From the NCBI RefSeq assembly GCF_011601265.1, contig NZ_JAAOLX010000001.1, positions 248,001-312,000 of the forward strand: a stretch of 64,000 nt of DNA, in the 5' to 3' direction. The notes under the pieces are model-generated. The model ran no database searches. It saw only the letters and a program-made list of their open reading frames with translations, and was not told where the DNA came from. The position numbers were made by a program, and so were the translations under genes. Positions 54,432-64,000 of the stretch are shown here, piece after piece. The stretch is from Iodobacter violaceini (GTDB lineage: Bacteria > Pseudomonadota > Gammaproteobacteria > Burkholderiales > Chitinibacteraceae). Within the stretch, counting starts at the first letter, position 1, and each line of letters starts with the position of its first letter.

Positions 54432-56309
54432 TTATTTAGCCAGCACCTGATCCAGCAATTGCTTAAATGGTTCGGCAGATTTAAAGCCAATACTGCTTTG
54501 CAGCTCTTTACCTTCTTTATTAAAGAAAATAATTCCAGGCGGGCCAAATAACTTAAAGCGCTTTAATAATGCTTTATCATCATCGGTATTGGCGGTGACA
54601 TCCACCTGTAATCGTTTCATTTGCCCCATTCTGGCAGCGACTTCCGAATTTGAAAAAGTCAGTTTTTCCATTTCTTTACAAGAAACACACCAATCAGCAT
54701 AAAAATCGAGCATAACCGGCTGATTGGTTTGCGCCAGCTCACGCTCTAATTGGGCGAGGGTGGAAACCTTGCTGAATTCTGGATAAGGCTCTGCTTTAGC
54801 CTGTGCCTGCAGGCCTTGCAAAGGCTGCAGCGGATCACGCCCGCCACTGAGTGCGCCAATCAAAAGAGCAGATCCTGCCAGAAGTGCAATCACCCCCAGG
54901 CCTTTGCAAAAGCGCGGCCAGCCTTTGCTGTCTGCCGGAAGCGGATCAATCGCCCGCAAAAAGATGGCAGATATAATCAAGAGCGCAGCCCATGCCAGCA
55001 TGGCAAATACGGCGGGCAATACAGGGGAAACCAGCCAGATCGCTACAGCCAGTAATAAAACGCCGAATACTTTTTTAATGTTTTCCATCCATGCCCCGGC
55101 ACGCGGCAGAGCCGATGCGGCGCAGGCCACCATAATCAGCGGCACACCCATACCCAGCGCCATCACAAACAGCGCCGCCCCACCCAGCACCGCGTTATGC
55201 GTTTGCGCTATATAGAGCAATGCGCCTGCCAAAGGTGCAGCCACACAAGGCCCGACAATCAGTGCCGATAAGGCGCCCATAATCAGCACGCCCAGCAAAG
55301 ATCCACCCTGCTGGCGATTGGCGCTGCCAGAGATTTTGCTTTGCAATGAAGCGGGCAATTGCAGCTCATAAAACCCAAACATCGATAATGACAGCAGCAC
55401 AAACACCAGTGCAAACGCGCCTAATACCCAGATATTTTGCAAAGCGGCAGAAAGCATAGAGCCAGATAAGCCCGCAGCCACGCCTGCCGCGGCATAACTG
55501 ACCGCCATGCCCAGCACATAAAAAAGCGATAAAACAAAGGCGCGTTTTTTGCTGATCTGATCGCCATGGCCAATAATAATCCCCGATAAAATCGGCATCA
55601 TTGGAAACACACAGGGCGTTAAAGCCAGTAAAAGACCAAAGCCAAAAAAGCTGAACAAAATCAGCGTGAGATTGCCACTGCCCAGCAATGAATTGATTTG
55701 CCCGGCATCACTTGCCTGCGCCAAAGGGGCTGCTACGGCCGGGGCAACCGCACTGACCAGCACTGCTGACGCCACACTGGCGCTGGCAAGTGTCTCTTTA
55801 GCAAGCTCTTTAGTCACAGGGGTTTCAGCAGAGACGGCGGGCTTAATGGCTGAAGCCAGCACCGCTGCGGCCGGGGCTTTGCTGCGCGCCAGAGCAGCCA
55901 GCTTTATATCGGCAATCTGGGTAATAGGCGGATAACAGAGGCCCGCATCTGCACAGCCCTGTGCAATCACGGTTAACTTAAATTGCTGAGCTGACGGGTT
56001 TTTAATCTGTACAGGCAGGACTAATTGCCCGCGATAGGTTTCTACCTTGCCAAAATTGGGATCATCGTGTGGCAATGAGGCAGGAAAATCGATATCTCCC
56101 AGCTGCACGCCCTGATCTGCAGAAATTTTCAGCTTATTTTTGTAAAGATAATAGCCCTGAGCAATCGCAAAACGCACTTCCACCGTTTGGTGATCGCGTG
56201 CGCTGGCACTCATTTTAAGGGCCTGCTCAGGCTCTAAAAATTCGGTATCAGGCTCTGCCCATGCCATCATCGAGATGACACACAACAGCGCACTGAGGAT
56301 CTTCAACAT
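54432..56309 (-). CDS. dsbD: thiol:disulfide interchange protein DsbD
   Basis: This 625-residue inner-membrane reductant conduit passes electrons from cytosolic thioredoxin to periplasmic DsbC and CcmG. A signal peptide (1-18) is followed by the N-terminal Ig-like domain with the C119...C125 pair (GCADAGLCYPPITQ). Eight membrane helices carry the pair in LALTPCVFPMMPIL and LIVGPCVAAPLAG. The C-terminal thioredoxin domain has C541-V-S-C544 (YADWCVSCKEM). All six redox cysteines are present. An alanine-rich linker (about 140-205) joins the first domain to the membrane part. It may supply the thioredoxin-like protein encoded at 48.8 kb. Confidence 0.95.
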   Translation of the reverse strand: MLKILSALLCVISMMAWAEPDTEFLEPEQALKMSASARDHQTVEVRFAIAQGYYLYKNKLKISADQGVQLGDIDFPASLPHDDPNFGKVETYRGQLVLPVQIKNPSAQQFKLTVIAQGCADAGLCYPPITQIADIKLAALARSKAPAAAVLASAIKPAVSAETPVTKELAKETLASASVASAVLVSAVAPAVAAPLAQASDAGQINSLLGSGNLTLILFSFFGFGLLLALTPCVFPMMPILSGIIIGHGDQISKKRAFVLSLFYVLGMAVSYAAAGVAAGLSGSMLSAALQNIWVLGAFALVFVLLSLSMFGFYELQLPASLQSKISGSANRQQGGSLLGVLIMGALSALIVGPCVAAPLAGALLYIAQTHNAVLGGAALFVMALGMGVPLIMVACAASALPRAGAWMENIKKVFGVLLLAVAIWLVSPVLPAVFAMLAWAALLIISAIFLRAIDPLPADSKGWPRFCKGLGVIALLAGSALLIGALSGGRDPLQPLQGLQAQAKAEPYPEFSKVSTLAQLERELAQTNQPVMLDFYADWCVSCKEMEKLTFSNSEVAARMGQMKRLQVDVTANTDDDKALLKRFKLFGPPGIIFFNKEGKELQSSIGFKSAEPFKQLLDQVLAK

Positions 56310-56452
56310 GGGGTTTTCTCTCTTTTACCAGTAAACAGGCATAGAGTTTAATTGTTATTATATTTTTAACACTAAGACTTTTTAGTTATTTAAAAGCGAT
56401 GATACTTAAATAAACCGCCAGAATACTTGCAGACTCTATCAGCAAACCCCAT

Positions 56453-58288
56453 TCAGCCCTTAAGGGTATCCAGCAAAACAACACAATTCTTGCCCTGATG
56501 CTTGGCCTGATAAGTGCCATCATCCGCCCTTTTTACCAGGCTTTTAGCATCATCGCCTGTCACAAACTGGCTCACACCAATGCTTACCGTACAATGTAAA
56601 ACCAAACCCGGGGCTGGCCTTTGAATCTGATCTTCAAAACGCTGCCTCAGACGCTCTGCCACATTAATCGCATCATCACTGCGCGTTTCCGGCAACACCA
56701 CAATAAATTCTTCACCGCCATAGCGGTAAGCGCTGTCCATTTCCCGCAAGCAGCCCCTGATTACCATGGCCAGAGACTGCAACACTTTATCGCCTTCTAA
56801 ATGCCCATACTGATCATTCACTTTTTTAAAATTATCAATATCCATTAAAAGCAAAGTAAGCGGCCTGCCATAACGTCTTGCCCTTTCGATTTCTTTTTCA
56901 ATGCTTTCATAAAAGTGCCGGCTGTTAAATAAGCCGGTCATTCCATCAGTAATACTCAGATCCCGGTAGCGGGCCTCACTGGCTTTTAAAGCTTCTTCAG
57001 CGAGGCGGCGCTCGTTCATATCTTGTAATGTTTCTATGGCCCCCACCACCTTGCCATCCAGATCACGCAAAGGTGCGGCCGTAAAAAAAACCCATTTGCC
57101 TTCGGTGCCAAAATGGGCGAAAAAATCCTCTGCCTCAAAAACACCTTCTATCAGGCGTGAAGGGCGAAATTTACCGTGATAAAACTGTTCAACATCGTCG
57201 GCCATTGCGCCATTCATAATTAAATCGGCCATCACGGGGCGCTCGCTCGGGTAAAAAGCCCGCCACTGCTCATGCGTACCAATCACATCACTTGCAGCAA
57301 GCCCAGTGAGGGCTTCGCATGCCCGGTTCCAGTGCGTGACGGTGTGATCACGATCAATCACAAAAGTAGCCACCGAGCTGCCATCTACAATCTGCGCTAA
57401 AAAAGCTTCACTCGCCTGAAGCGCCGCTTCAACCGCATGCCTGCGGGTAACATCCTGCAAGGTTTCCATGGCGCCAACCACCTTGCCGCAATCATCCCTG
57501 ATCGGCGTAGCCGTGAAATAAATCCACCTGCCGTTTTCACCCATATGCGCAAAAAAATCTTCAGCCTCAAACACGCCTTGATTATTGGAAGAGACAGCGA
57601 CCTTGCCAGGATAAAAAGCCTTCACCTTCTGCTCTAAAGCATCTTCAAGCATTAAATCGGCCAGCACAGGCCGTGGCTCAGAATAAAAAGCCTGCCACTG
57701 ATTAGAAGTACCAATCATTTCAAATGCTTTTTTACCTGTAAACACTTCACAAGCCTGATTCCAGTGCGTGACCTGATGATTGCAATCAATGACAAATGAA
57801 GCCACCGGGCTGCCTTCTACAATCTGGCTTAAGCTCAGCCTGTGCTCGATCATATTCAGCTCTGCACTGGTCCGCGCATGCTGCTCCCGGCTTTGATTAA
57901 TGACCCGCAATAACACAATTGGCAGCAGCGCCAAAAAACCGCCCTCAGCATCTTTAATCAGAAAGTGCTCATTTTTTAATTGCACTGCCTGCTTAATCCA
58001 TGCCTCACGCCCTGCAGGCGCCAGCATCACAATGGGCAAATTATGGCTGATCTGGATTAACTGCCGGGCGTATTTAAGATGGCTTTCAGCCAGATCAATC
58101 ACCAGCACATCGATAGAAAAATCTTTCGAGCTGAGCACCTGATCAAGCTGCATTAAATCCCGGCATTCATGAATTGTGCAGGGCAGATCGCTATCCTGCA
58201 TCCCCCGGATCAAAGGCGCACTGTCTGCATCCTGCCCCAGCAGCAAGAGTATTCTGATTTGTGAAGGCAATTCACCATACAACAACAT
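56453..58288 (-). CDS. diguanylate cyclase with receiver-like and tandem PAS domains
   Basis: This is a 611-residue c-di-GMP synthase. ATG 58288 (MLLYGELPSQIRIL) is preferred to the TTG at 58342, with a GGGG-rich site upstream. Residues about 8-125 look like a degenerate receiver domain (ILLLLGQDADSAPLIRGMQD, VLVIDL). Two PAS domains follow (about 155-285 and 300-430) that are clearly duplicates of each other, both containing GVFEAEDFFAH and a GRW/GKW-type strand. The GGDEF domain (about 450-611) has the active G-G-E-E-F (YRYGGEEFIVVLPET) and intact metal-binding Asp (LLLMDIDNFKKVND). No EAL domain. It is a single gene; the signal is unknown. Confidence 0.93.
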   Translation of the reverse strand: MLLYGELPSQIRILLLLGQDADSAPLIRGMQDSDLPCTIHECRDLMQLDQVLSSKDFSIDVLVIDLAESHLKYARQLIQISHNLPIVMLAPAGREAWIKQAVQLKNEHFLIKDAEGGFLALLPIVLLRVINQSREQHARTSAELNMIEHRLSLSQIVEGSPVASFVIDCNHQVTHWNQACEVFTGKKAFEMIGTSNQWQAFYSEPRPVLADLMLEDALEQKVKAFYPGKVAVSSNNQGVFEAEDFFAHMGENGRWIYFTATPIRDDCGKVVGAMETLQDVTRRHAVEAALQASEAFLAQIVDGSSVATFVIDRDHTVTHWNRACEALTGLAASDVIGTHEQWRAFYPSERPVMADLIMNGAMADDVEQFYHGKFRPSRLIEGVFEAEDFFAHFGTEGKWVFFTAAPLRDLDGKVVGAIETLQDMNERRLAEEALKASEARYRDLSITDGMTGLFNSRHFYESIEKEIERARRYGRPLTLLLMDIDNFKKVNDQYGHLEGDKVLQSLAMVIRGCLREMDSAYRYGGEEFIVVLPETRSDDAINVAERLRQRFEDQIQRPAPGLVLHCTVSIGVSQFVTGDDAKSLVKRADDGTYQAKHQGKNCVVLLDTLKG

Positions 58289-58517
58289 AAAAGCCCCAAT
58301 GCGCGTCAAATTCAGGGAAAGAAACACCCGTATCAAGCCCAAAAATAAGGAGAATACCCCATCAGTAAAGGTGCTTTTAAGTTACATTACAAGCAAAAAT
58401 CTATTGAACGTTAAATGCAGGCTCTATTTATGCCAAACACTAATCCAAAAAATCTGCCAATAGCGGCTGTAAGCTAAAATAGCCGCACAGCCGATTAACT
58501 GACTCAGCGATTTAAAT

Positions 58518-61500
58518 CTATTTTAAATCAAACTTTACTTGTGGCTTTAGCTCTGAGCCCTGTCCAATCAGCGCTTTCACCATAAATAAACGGGCTTCAT
58601 CTACGCCTGCAGCCAGCAAACCAGCTTTAACCTGCAGCGCACGCCTCTGGCCCAGGGCATTTAAATCATCGTTTTTAATATCTGTATGTTCAAAAATCAG
58701 TTTTTCCATTTCAGCTACTGACAGTGATTTATCCATACCAATAAAATTAGCTGGCTTATCAAATTTTTCACGCTTATAAACTTTCTCCAGTAAATCCGGA
58801 TATTCATCCTTGCCAATGATGAATTCATTGTCGTCTTCACTCAGCTTATTACCAAGACCAGCCAGTTTAATCTGCCGTATTTTTCTTTGTAAATCTTTAG
58901 CCTTTAACCCTTCTTTATCCAGCACCGGATTCAGCACACTTTGAATATCTAATTTTAATCCGGGGCGCTCTGCCAGCACACCGGCAAGTTGTTTGATACT
59001 GATATCCGCCTTATCATCAATTTTTTCGCTGCCTGCAGCAAATTCAATATGCGAAAGCGTTGCTCCCTCATGCCCCATTGCATTTGCAAGCGCATCAAAA
59101 GGAGACGTAACTATTTTTTCTAATACATTACCCACCACCTGCCAGAGTATGCCTGATACGCTGAATTGTGGATCATCTAATGATCCCTCAATCGGCAAAT
59201 TTAAATTAATCTGTCCACGCCGGTCAGTTAATAAAGACAGAGCCAATTTAACAGGCAATTGAGTGGCATCAGCACTCTCTATTTTTTCTTCGCTTAAAGT
59301 AAGCTGATCTAAAAATATTTTATTTGAGGCTAATAATTTACTGCCTTCAATTTTATAAGCAATATCCATCGACATTTTCCCTTTCTCTACGCCATAGCCT
59401 GCGTACTTGGCCGAGTAAGTAGAAGCGGAAGTCAGATCGTAGTTTTTTACCCCTCCTTTTAAATCTAAAAATATTTTCTCAGATAAGGGGTTAAGCGTGC
59501 CACTTACTTGCACAGGCGCTGTTTTATCTACAAAGCCATGCAAATCCAGCTGAGCACGGGCACTTTCTGCACTGGATAAGCTATAAATTACTCCGCCCAT
59601 CTTATTTAAATTAGCCGTAAAGTTAGGCTTGATAAAGAAATCGCTGTAACGGATATCTCCGTTACTGAACACTATTTTTTTTATATTAACGGGAGCCAGC
59701 CGCTCTGAGACTGGTGCAGATACAACAACGCTGGCCGTATTTGCCTGAGCAACAGACACTTCTTTACCATCATGCACCACAATATCTTGTAAATTTAATC
59801 TTCCGGAAGAAGATAAAATAAGCCGTGAGAAATATTTATCCAAAGCAATTTCAGCAATATCAACTTTCAGGGGCACAAGCGACGCGTCAATTCCTTTAAT
59901 GTCCAAACGATCCCATTTTAAAAATGCAGCAGACGTCTTTTTATCCAGAGCATAAAAATGATTAATACTGAATGCGCCGCGATAGCCCCCATTGAACTGT
60001 GGCTTAGTTGCTAATTGCAAATTACCCTTAGCATTTAATAAGCCTCTGGCTAATGCAATATTGAGGTATTGAGTAAAATAGGGCTGTAAAAATGCAGCAT
60101 CTGCATTGCGTAAATCAAGCGCAATTTGTGCAGAAAAGGGTAATGGAATAATCCCGGCATCCAGATCAATCAAACCACGATTACCCCAATGGCCACTGAG
60201 CTTTAATTGCCCTTTACTGCCCGGCTCAGTATCAAAATGATCAAATACCAGTGAAATATCCCGGACAGGAACAGGGGGGGCTTTTACTATCCGCTGATCA
60301 GAAAAATCAAGCCCCCAATCTTTCATTGCAATTTGACTGATTTGCACACGCCATGGAGCAGCAGGCTTGGCTGCAGCATGCTCAGCCGGTAACAGCGCAT
60401 TAAAATTAAACTGACCATTGGCTAACCATTCTGCGCCTAAGAATCCTCCTTCACTTTCAACTGCCAGCGCTTTTACCGACTTTTCTGCCGAATCTGAATT
60501 AAGCCCCTGCACTGAAAAATGATTCACTTTTAATAATGATTTTTTTTGCTCTGGCAAATGCAGAGCAAACTGATTCAGCCTGATGTCTGTTTCTTTTACA
60601 GACCAGGCCAATGGCGCTTGAGAAAAATGCATGGAGCTGTGTACATCAAGCCGGCCATCACTGATTTCGCCTTTAAAATAGGGTGCCAGCAAAGCGCTGC
60701 ATTTTGCAAGTGCAGCAGCCTGAATATTCAGCCTGCCATCAATTATTAAAGGTTGTGCTGATATTTTTAAATCTGCGGAAAATTGCTCGCCATCATCAGT
60801 TTGAGCCGAAAACTGCACAGGGCTGGTTTTTCCTGGTTTACTTGAAAATGCTGCTAAATTAAGTTTGATGGCATTGAACTGATAATTCTGATAGCGAATT
60901 TTGCTGTTTAACAGAGATATTTTTTCTATTTCTAAATCAGCCTTTCTCTGATCAGTACTTTCCTTACTTTTTAATGCCTGTTGCCAGTTAAACTGACCTT
61001 GTTTATTTTTTTCAATCGCCGTATCCAGCCCATCCAGGCGGATATCAGCGATATGATACCGGCCAGACAATGGCTCTATACTTTTTAAATCAACAGATAA
61101 GCTGTCTATATTAATTAAAGGCTGATCCTGCAGAGAAGCGCTGAAGTGATCAAGCCGCAAAGGGCCACTGATACTCAGTTTTGTTTTTTCTTTTTCTATA
61201 TCAAAATGCAGACTGATCTGCCCGGATAAAGAGGCAGACAATAATTTTATATCATTGGGAAGCCTGACGTACTGAGCATATTGCTGCAAATTTAAGTTTT
61301 TAAAATCAAAAGTAAACTCTGTATCTTTACTGCTGGTAAAAGGTTTGCTTTTTGCATCCAGCTGAAACCGGGTGCCATTCAGTTCTCCAGAAACACGGGG
61401 TAAAATATATTCATTTACACGGTGGGCCAGCGTAGATATAAAAGGCAGTGCCACCTCTAAGTGTCTTATTTTTTGCTTTGCATGTAAAAACTGATCATCA

Positions 61501-61952
61501 AAATCAAGGGATCCATTTTCAATTTTAATATTGTTAATTGCAAATTTCGCCAGTTCACTCTTGGTATTTTTATCTTTTGTAAAATCATCAATTAAATCAG
61601 ATAAATTATACTCATGCTCTTTTGTCCTGATTATTCTTATAACAGGTGAATGAAGTGTCATTTCTCTGATAACAGGGGCTCTTTTCCATAAAGACGCCCA
61701 TTCAAAATCAAGCGCTAAAAAATTAAAAGCAACAAATGGCTCATTATTTTCTTTGATACTGACCCTTTGCAAGGTTGCAGTGAGCGTGAAGGGATTAAAG
61801 TCTATTTTTTCAATCTGCACATGACGATGCAAAGCAGCAGATGCAAAAGTTTCGATCCTGGGCCTTGCCCATTCAGGAAGGATCAAACCCGAAATCAAAA
61901 CGAGCACGGTAAGTAAACCGCCCCAAAGCAACATCCAGCGTTGGAATTTCAT
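58518..61952 (-). CDS. DUF748 (AsmA-like) envelope protein
   Basis: This is an 1144-residue protein anchored by one N-terminal membrane helix (WMLLWGGLLTVLVLISGLIL) with the rest in the periplasm. The family opening ALHRHVQIEKIDFNPFTLTA is clear, followed by long beta-rich repeats and the late DUF748 block LPIEGSLDDPQFSVSGILWQ. AsmA-like proteins of this size form lipid-transport bridges between membranes, in the TamB/YhdP sense; that role is inferred here. The C-terminal 150 residues (AEMEKLIFEHTDIKNDDLNA) may form an OmpA-like helix. It is divergent from the STAS gene across a 361-base spacer. Confidence 0.88.
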   Translation of the reverse strand: MKFQRWMLLWGGLLTVLVLISGLILPEWARPRIETFASAALHRHVQIEKIDFNPFTLTATLQRVSIKENNEPFVAFNFLALDFEWASLWKRAPVIREMTLHSPVIRIIRTKEHEYNLSDLIDDFTKDKNTKSELAKFAINNIKIENGSLDFDDQFLHAKQKIRHLEVALPFISTLAHRVNEYILPRVSGELNGTRFQLDAKSKPFTSSKDTEFTFDFKNLNLQQYAQYVRLPNDIKLLSASLSGQISLHFDIEKEKTKLSISGPLRLDHFSASLQDQPLINIDSLSVDLKSIEPLSGRYHIADIRLDGLDTAIEKNKQGQFNWQQALKSKESTDQRKADLEIEKISLLNSKIRYQNYQFNAIKLNLAAFSSKPGKTSPVQFSAQTDDGEQFSADLKISAQPLIIDGRLNIQAAALAKCSALLAPYFKGEISDGRLDVHSSMHFSQAPLAWSVKETDIRLNQFALHLPEQKKSLLKVNHFSVQGLNSDSAEKSVKALAVESEGGFLGAEWLANGQFNFNALLPAEHAAAKPAAPWRVQISQIAMKDWGLDFSDQRIVKAPPVPVRDISLVFDHFDTEPGSKGQLKLSGHWGNRGLIDLDAGIIPLPFSAQIALDLRNADAAFLQPYFTQYLNIALARGLLNAKGNLQLATKPQFNGGYRGAFSINHFYALDKKTSAAFLKWDRLDIKGIDASLVPLKVDIAEIALDKYFSRLILSSSGRLNLQDIVVHDGKEVSVAQANTASVVVSAPVSERLAPVNIKKIVFSNGDIRYSDFFIKPNFTANLNKMGGVIYSLSSAESARAQLDLHGFVDKTAPVQVSGTLNPLSEKIFLDLKGGVKNYDLTSASTYSAKYAGYGVEKGKMSMDIAYKIEGSKLLASNKIFLDQLTLSEEKIESADATQLPVKLALSLLTDRRGQINLNLPIEGSLDDPQFSVSGILWQVVGNVLEKIVTSPFDALANAMGHEGATLSHIEFAAGSEKIDDKADISIKQLAGVLAERPGLKLDIQSVLNPVLDKEGLKAKDLQRKIRQIKLAGLGNKLSEDDNEFIIGKDEYPDLLEKVYKREKFDKPANFIGMDKSLSVAEMEKLIFEHTDIKNDDLNALGQRRALQVKAGLLAAGVDEARLFMVKALIGQGSELKPQVKFDLK

Positions 61953-62313
61953 GCGATTTTGCGCTCCGTAAGTGAATGCTCTGTGCTCTTAACTACTATT
62001 TTAGACCCATGCTAAAACATTGCCTGTTCACACATTAAACAGAACCCCTGAATAGCTAGCGGCAGCAGGCACTTTAAGTGCGGAAGTACAGCGCAACAAG
62101 CCAAAAACTTACACGTTATAAAAAAAACTGGAGCAGGACTCAAAACAAACATGACAAGCAATGAAAGCAAGAGTGCAAATAAGCACTTTCCCCTCTCTGC
62201 TGCAGGCCTTCACTTTGCTTTAAACAAAAATAATCCGCAAAAAACACGCTAAAAAGCTTAGAATTAAAGCGCAATTAAACCGGCGGCACGCCTATTCATA
62301 CTGGATTATCAAA
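61953..62313. other. divergent promoter region
   Basis: This is a 361-base gap between the DUF748 gene (-) and the STAS gene (+). gcactttaagtgc at 62069-62081 is a perfect 13-base palindrome and a possible operator. No other gene, RNA or repeat is seen. Confidence 0.45.
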
Positions 62314-63429
62314 GTGGCATTTTCATTTATCCGTAAGAAATTTACCCCAAATGTACCCGCGCATTTATCCGCAGTTGAAGTTAATGAAAACACCCGCACG
62401 CCAACTGCAGAGCCGGATTTTAATCTTGCACAGCTCAGCATTGAAGTGATCGATAATGAATCTCAGCTCACACCGATTCAGGAAGAAGCGGCCATGCTGC
62501 ATAGCGGCGGGCAAAGCGAATTAGCCTTACAATTATTACAGACAGAAATAAAAAAAATAGCGGGATTGCGCCAGACTGAAACATGGTTAATGCTATTTGA
62601 ATTATTACAACAACATAACAATAAATCACTCTTTGATGAAATTGCTTTGCAATTTGTTTTGGAATTTGAAAAAACGCCGCCCGCATGGCGTGAAGTCAAT
62701 GCGCATCATGACAGCGAACAATCCAATTACTATCTGTTTCCGGCAGTTTTAAGCAGCCTGCAAATTGATCAGGAAATCGCTTCATTTGAAGCCGCTTGCA
62801 AAAATTGCCATCACTTGCGAATGGATTTAGCAAGGGTCACCCAGATTGATACCATTGCTGCGGCAGAATTACTCGCGCTGTGGCAGCGTTGCGCCAAAAA
62901 CAATATTCGCCTGCAACTATCAGGCCGGACAGAAATAGAGCTGCTGCTGCGTAAGCGCATTCAAACCGGCCGGGCTATTCCGGCAGAAGCGCCACTTTGG
63001 CTGCTTCTGATCGAATTACAGCAAATTCAGGGCCTGCAGGACGAATTTGAAAATCTGGCTGTTGATTATGCAATTACCTTTGAAGTGTCCCCTCCTTCAT
63101 GGATTGCTACAGATCGCTTGCCCGATCTTCCTTTGCCAGCTGAAACTAATTTACCCGCCCAGCCAGCAGACCGCCTGCTGATTCCGGGAGATTTACTCAA
63201 TACCAAGCCAGAAAAAATGGCTGTTATTCGTGATTTTGTGCGTTTGCATGAATTTCCGGTGCTTGATTTCAGCGCCGTGCGCCGCCTTGATTTTGATTCC
63301 GCCGGGCAACTTCTTGGCCTTTGCATGGATAATCCGCAGCAAATTACCTTTTGCAATGTCAACGCCCTGGTGCTGGCCTTGTTCCGCATCATGGGGATTA
63401 CCGAGCTTGCCGTACTGTCCTTATCCTGA
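62314..63429 (+). CDS. STAS-like domain protein upstream of hslV
   Basis: This is a 371-residue cytosolic protein starting at GTG 62314 (no strong ribosome site). Residues about 145-205 (LRMDLARVTQIDTIAAAELL, NNIRLQLSGRTEIELLLRKR) and 290-371 (VLDFSAVRRLDFDSAGQLLG, ALVLALFRIMGITELA) both read like STAS/MlaB-type strands and helices, so two STAS-like units seem present, separated by a helical linker. The N-terminal 110 residues are low-complexity and helical. It precedes hslV by 64 bases. STAS domains act in anti-sigma control and transport; the role here is unknown. Confidence 0.75.
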   Translation: MAFSFIRKKFTPNVPAHLSAVEVNENTRTPTAEPDFNLAQLSIEVIDNESQLTPIQEEAAMLHSGGQSELALQLLQTEIKKIAGLRQTETWLMLFELLQQHNNKSLFDEIALQFVLEFEKTPPAWREVNAHHDSEQSNYYLFPAVLSSLQIDQEIASFEAACKNCHHLRMDLARVTQIDTIAAAELLALWQRCAKNNIRLQLSGRTEIELLLRKRIQTGRAIPAEAPLWLLLIELQQIQGLQDEFENLAVDYAITFEVSPPSWIATDRLPDLPLPAETNLPAQPADRLLIPGDLLNTKPEKMAVIRDFVRLHEFPVLDFSAVRRLDFDSAGQLLGLCMDNPQQITFCNVNALVLALFRIMGITELAVLSLS

Positions 63430-63493
63430 AGCACTTGTAATTTAGCCCCCCTGCCGCCACATCTGGCTTATACGATTTTTGCGGATTAAGAAT

Positions 63494-64000
63494 ATGGAAC
63501 AATTTGATGGCACAACGATCGTCTCGGTTCGCCGGGGCGATCTGGTTGCAGTTGGTGGCGACGGCCAGGTTACACTGGGCAATGTGGTCATCAAGGGCAC
63601 TGCGCGTAAAGTGCGTAAGCTTTACAACGACAAAGTGATTGTTGGCTTTGCCGGTGGCACCGCCGATGCATTTACCTTGTTTGAACGCTTTGAGGCAAAG
63701 CTGGAAAAGCATCAGGGCCATTTAACCCGCGCGGCAGTAGAGCTGGCTAAAGACTGGCGTACCGATCGTATGTTGCGCCGTCTTGAAGCCATGCTGATCG
63801 TTGCAGATAAAACCGCCACACTGATCATTACAGGCAATGGCGATGTTTTAGAGCCCGAGCACGGTATTGCGGCCATTGGCTCCGGCGGTGCTTTTGCCCA
63901 GTCTGCCGCCCGTGCCCTGCTGGAAAACACGGATCTTGCACCTGAAGTGGTCGTTAAAAAAGCACTGGAAATCGCCGGTGATATTTGCATCTATACCAAT
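63494..64000 (+). CDS. hslV: ATP-dependent protease subunit HslV (cut by window end)
   Basis: This is the peptidase of the HslUV (ClpQY) proteasome-like complex: 169 codons are seen and the last dozen or so lie beyond the window. The leader MEQFDG precedes the catalytic N-terminal threonine ([20 protein letters not shown]), which is exposed after processing; this leader is usual in betaproteobacteria. Further family blocks are present: [54 protein letters not shown] and [13 protein letters not shown]. hslU is expected directly downstream, outside the window. Confidence 0.97.
   Translation, partial: MEQFDGTTIVSVRRGDLVAVGGDGQVTLGNVVIKGTARKVRKLYNDKVIVGFAGGTADAFTLFERFEAKLEKHQGHLTRAAVELAKDWRTDRMLRRLEAMLIVADKTATLIITGNGDVLEPEHGIAAIGSGGAFAQSAARALLENTDLAPEVVVKKALEIAGDICIYTN

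Overview
The window is about 64 kb of chromosome from a betaproteobacterium. The best fit is the Neisseriales/Chromobacteriaceae (an Iodobacter-like organism). This placement is an inference from gene content: an HslV whose catalytic threonine follows a short MEQFDG leader, a pepP-ubiH pairing, a divergent metE/metR pair, many AT-richer intergenic spacers in an otherwise moderately GC genome, and many periplasmic amino-acid-type binding proteins. No rRNA, tRNA, CRISPR array, prophage or transposase gene was found. The window cuts two genes: a PEP-utilising enzyme at the left edge and hslV at the right edge.

Layout. 1-13.6 kb: the PEP-utilising enzyme, an OXA-type class D beta-lactamase, orphan secreted or unknown proteins, an isochorismatase-family hydrolase, an EamA exporter, a GlxA-type regulator and two lipoproteins. 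13.8-18 kb: redox and sulfur stress genes, namely a DUF2892 protein, an RNase D-like exonuclease with a 187-bp MITE-like element just upstream, a type II sulfide:quinone oxidoreductase with a small monooxygenase, and ohrR-ohr with two abutting palindromic operators over the ohr promoter. 18-30 kb: a binding protein, yebC, a three-gene unit (CHASE2 adenylate cyclase, SH3b protein, M48 protease), pepP, a UbiH-family hydroxylase, an ABC exporter, a second binding protein and a UPF0158 protein. 30-34 kb: a LysR regulator facing a DUF2798/AhpD-like pair, a Nudix hydrolase, a cold-shock/Excalibur fusion and a GAF protein. 34-38 kb: metE and metR, divergent, with a MetR-type site between them.

38.1-48.6 kb holds the most interesting block, five co-directional genes: a WGR/DUF4132 giant protein, a MoxR-type AAA+ ATPase, a DUF5682 protein, a VWA protein with a complete MIDAS and a protein with two SWIM zinc fingers. 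The last four overlap by a few bases. The set matches the uncharacterised E. coli yehI-yehL-yehM-yehP-yehQ arrangement and looks like a MoxR/VWA chaperone machine coupled to effector or adaptor proteins.

48.7-64 kb: a secreted thioredoxin-like protein, an AraC/GyrI regulator, a TonB-dependent receptor, dsbD, a tandem-PAS diguanylate cyclase, a large DUF748 (AsmA-like) protein, a STAS-type protein and the start of hslV. Intergenic regions carry a dispersed repeat family (three copies), several hairpin repeats and clear rho-independent terminators.
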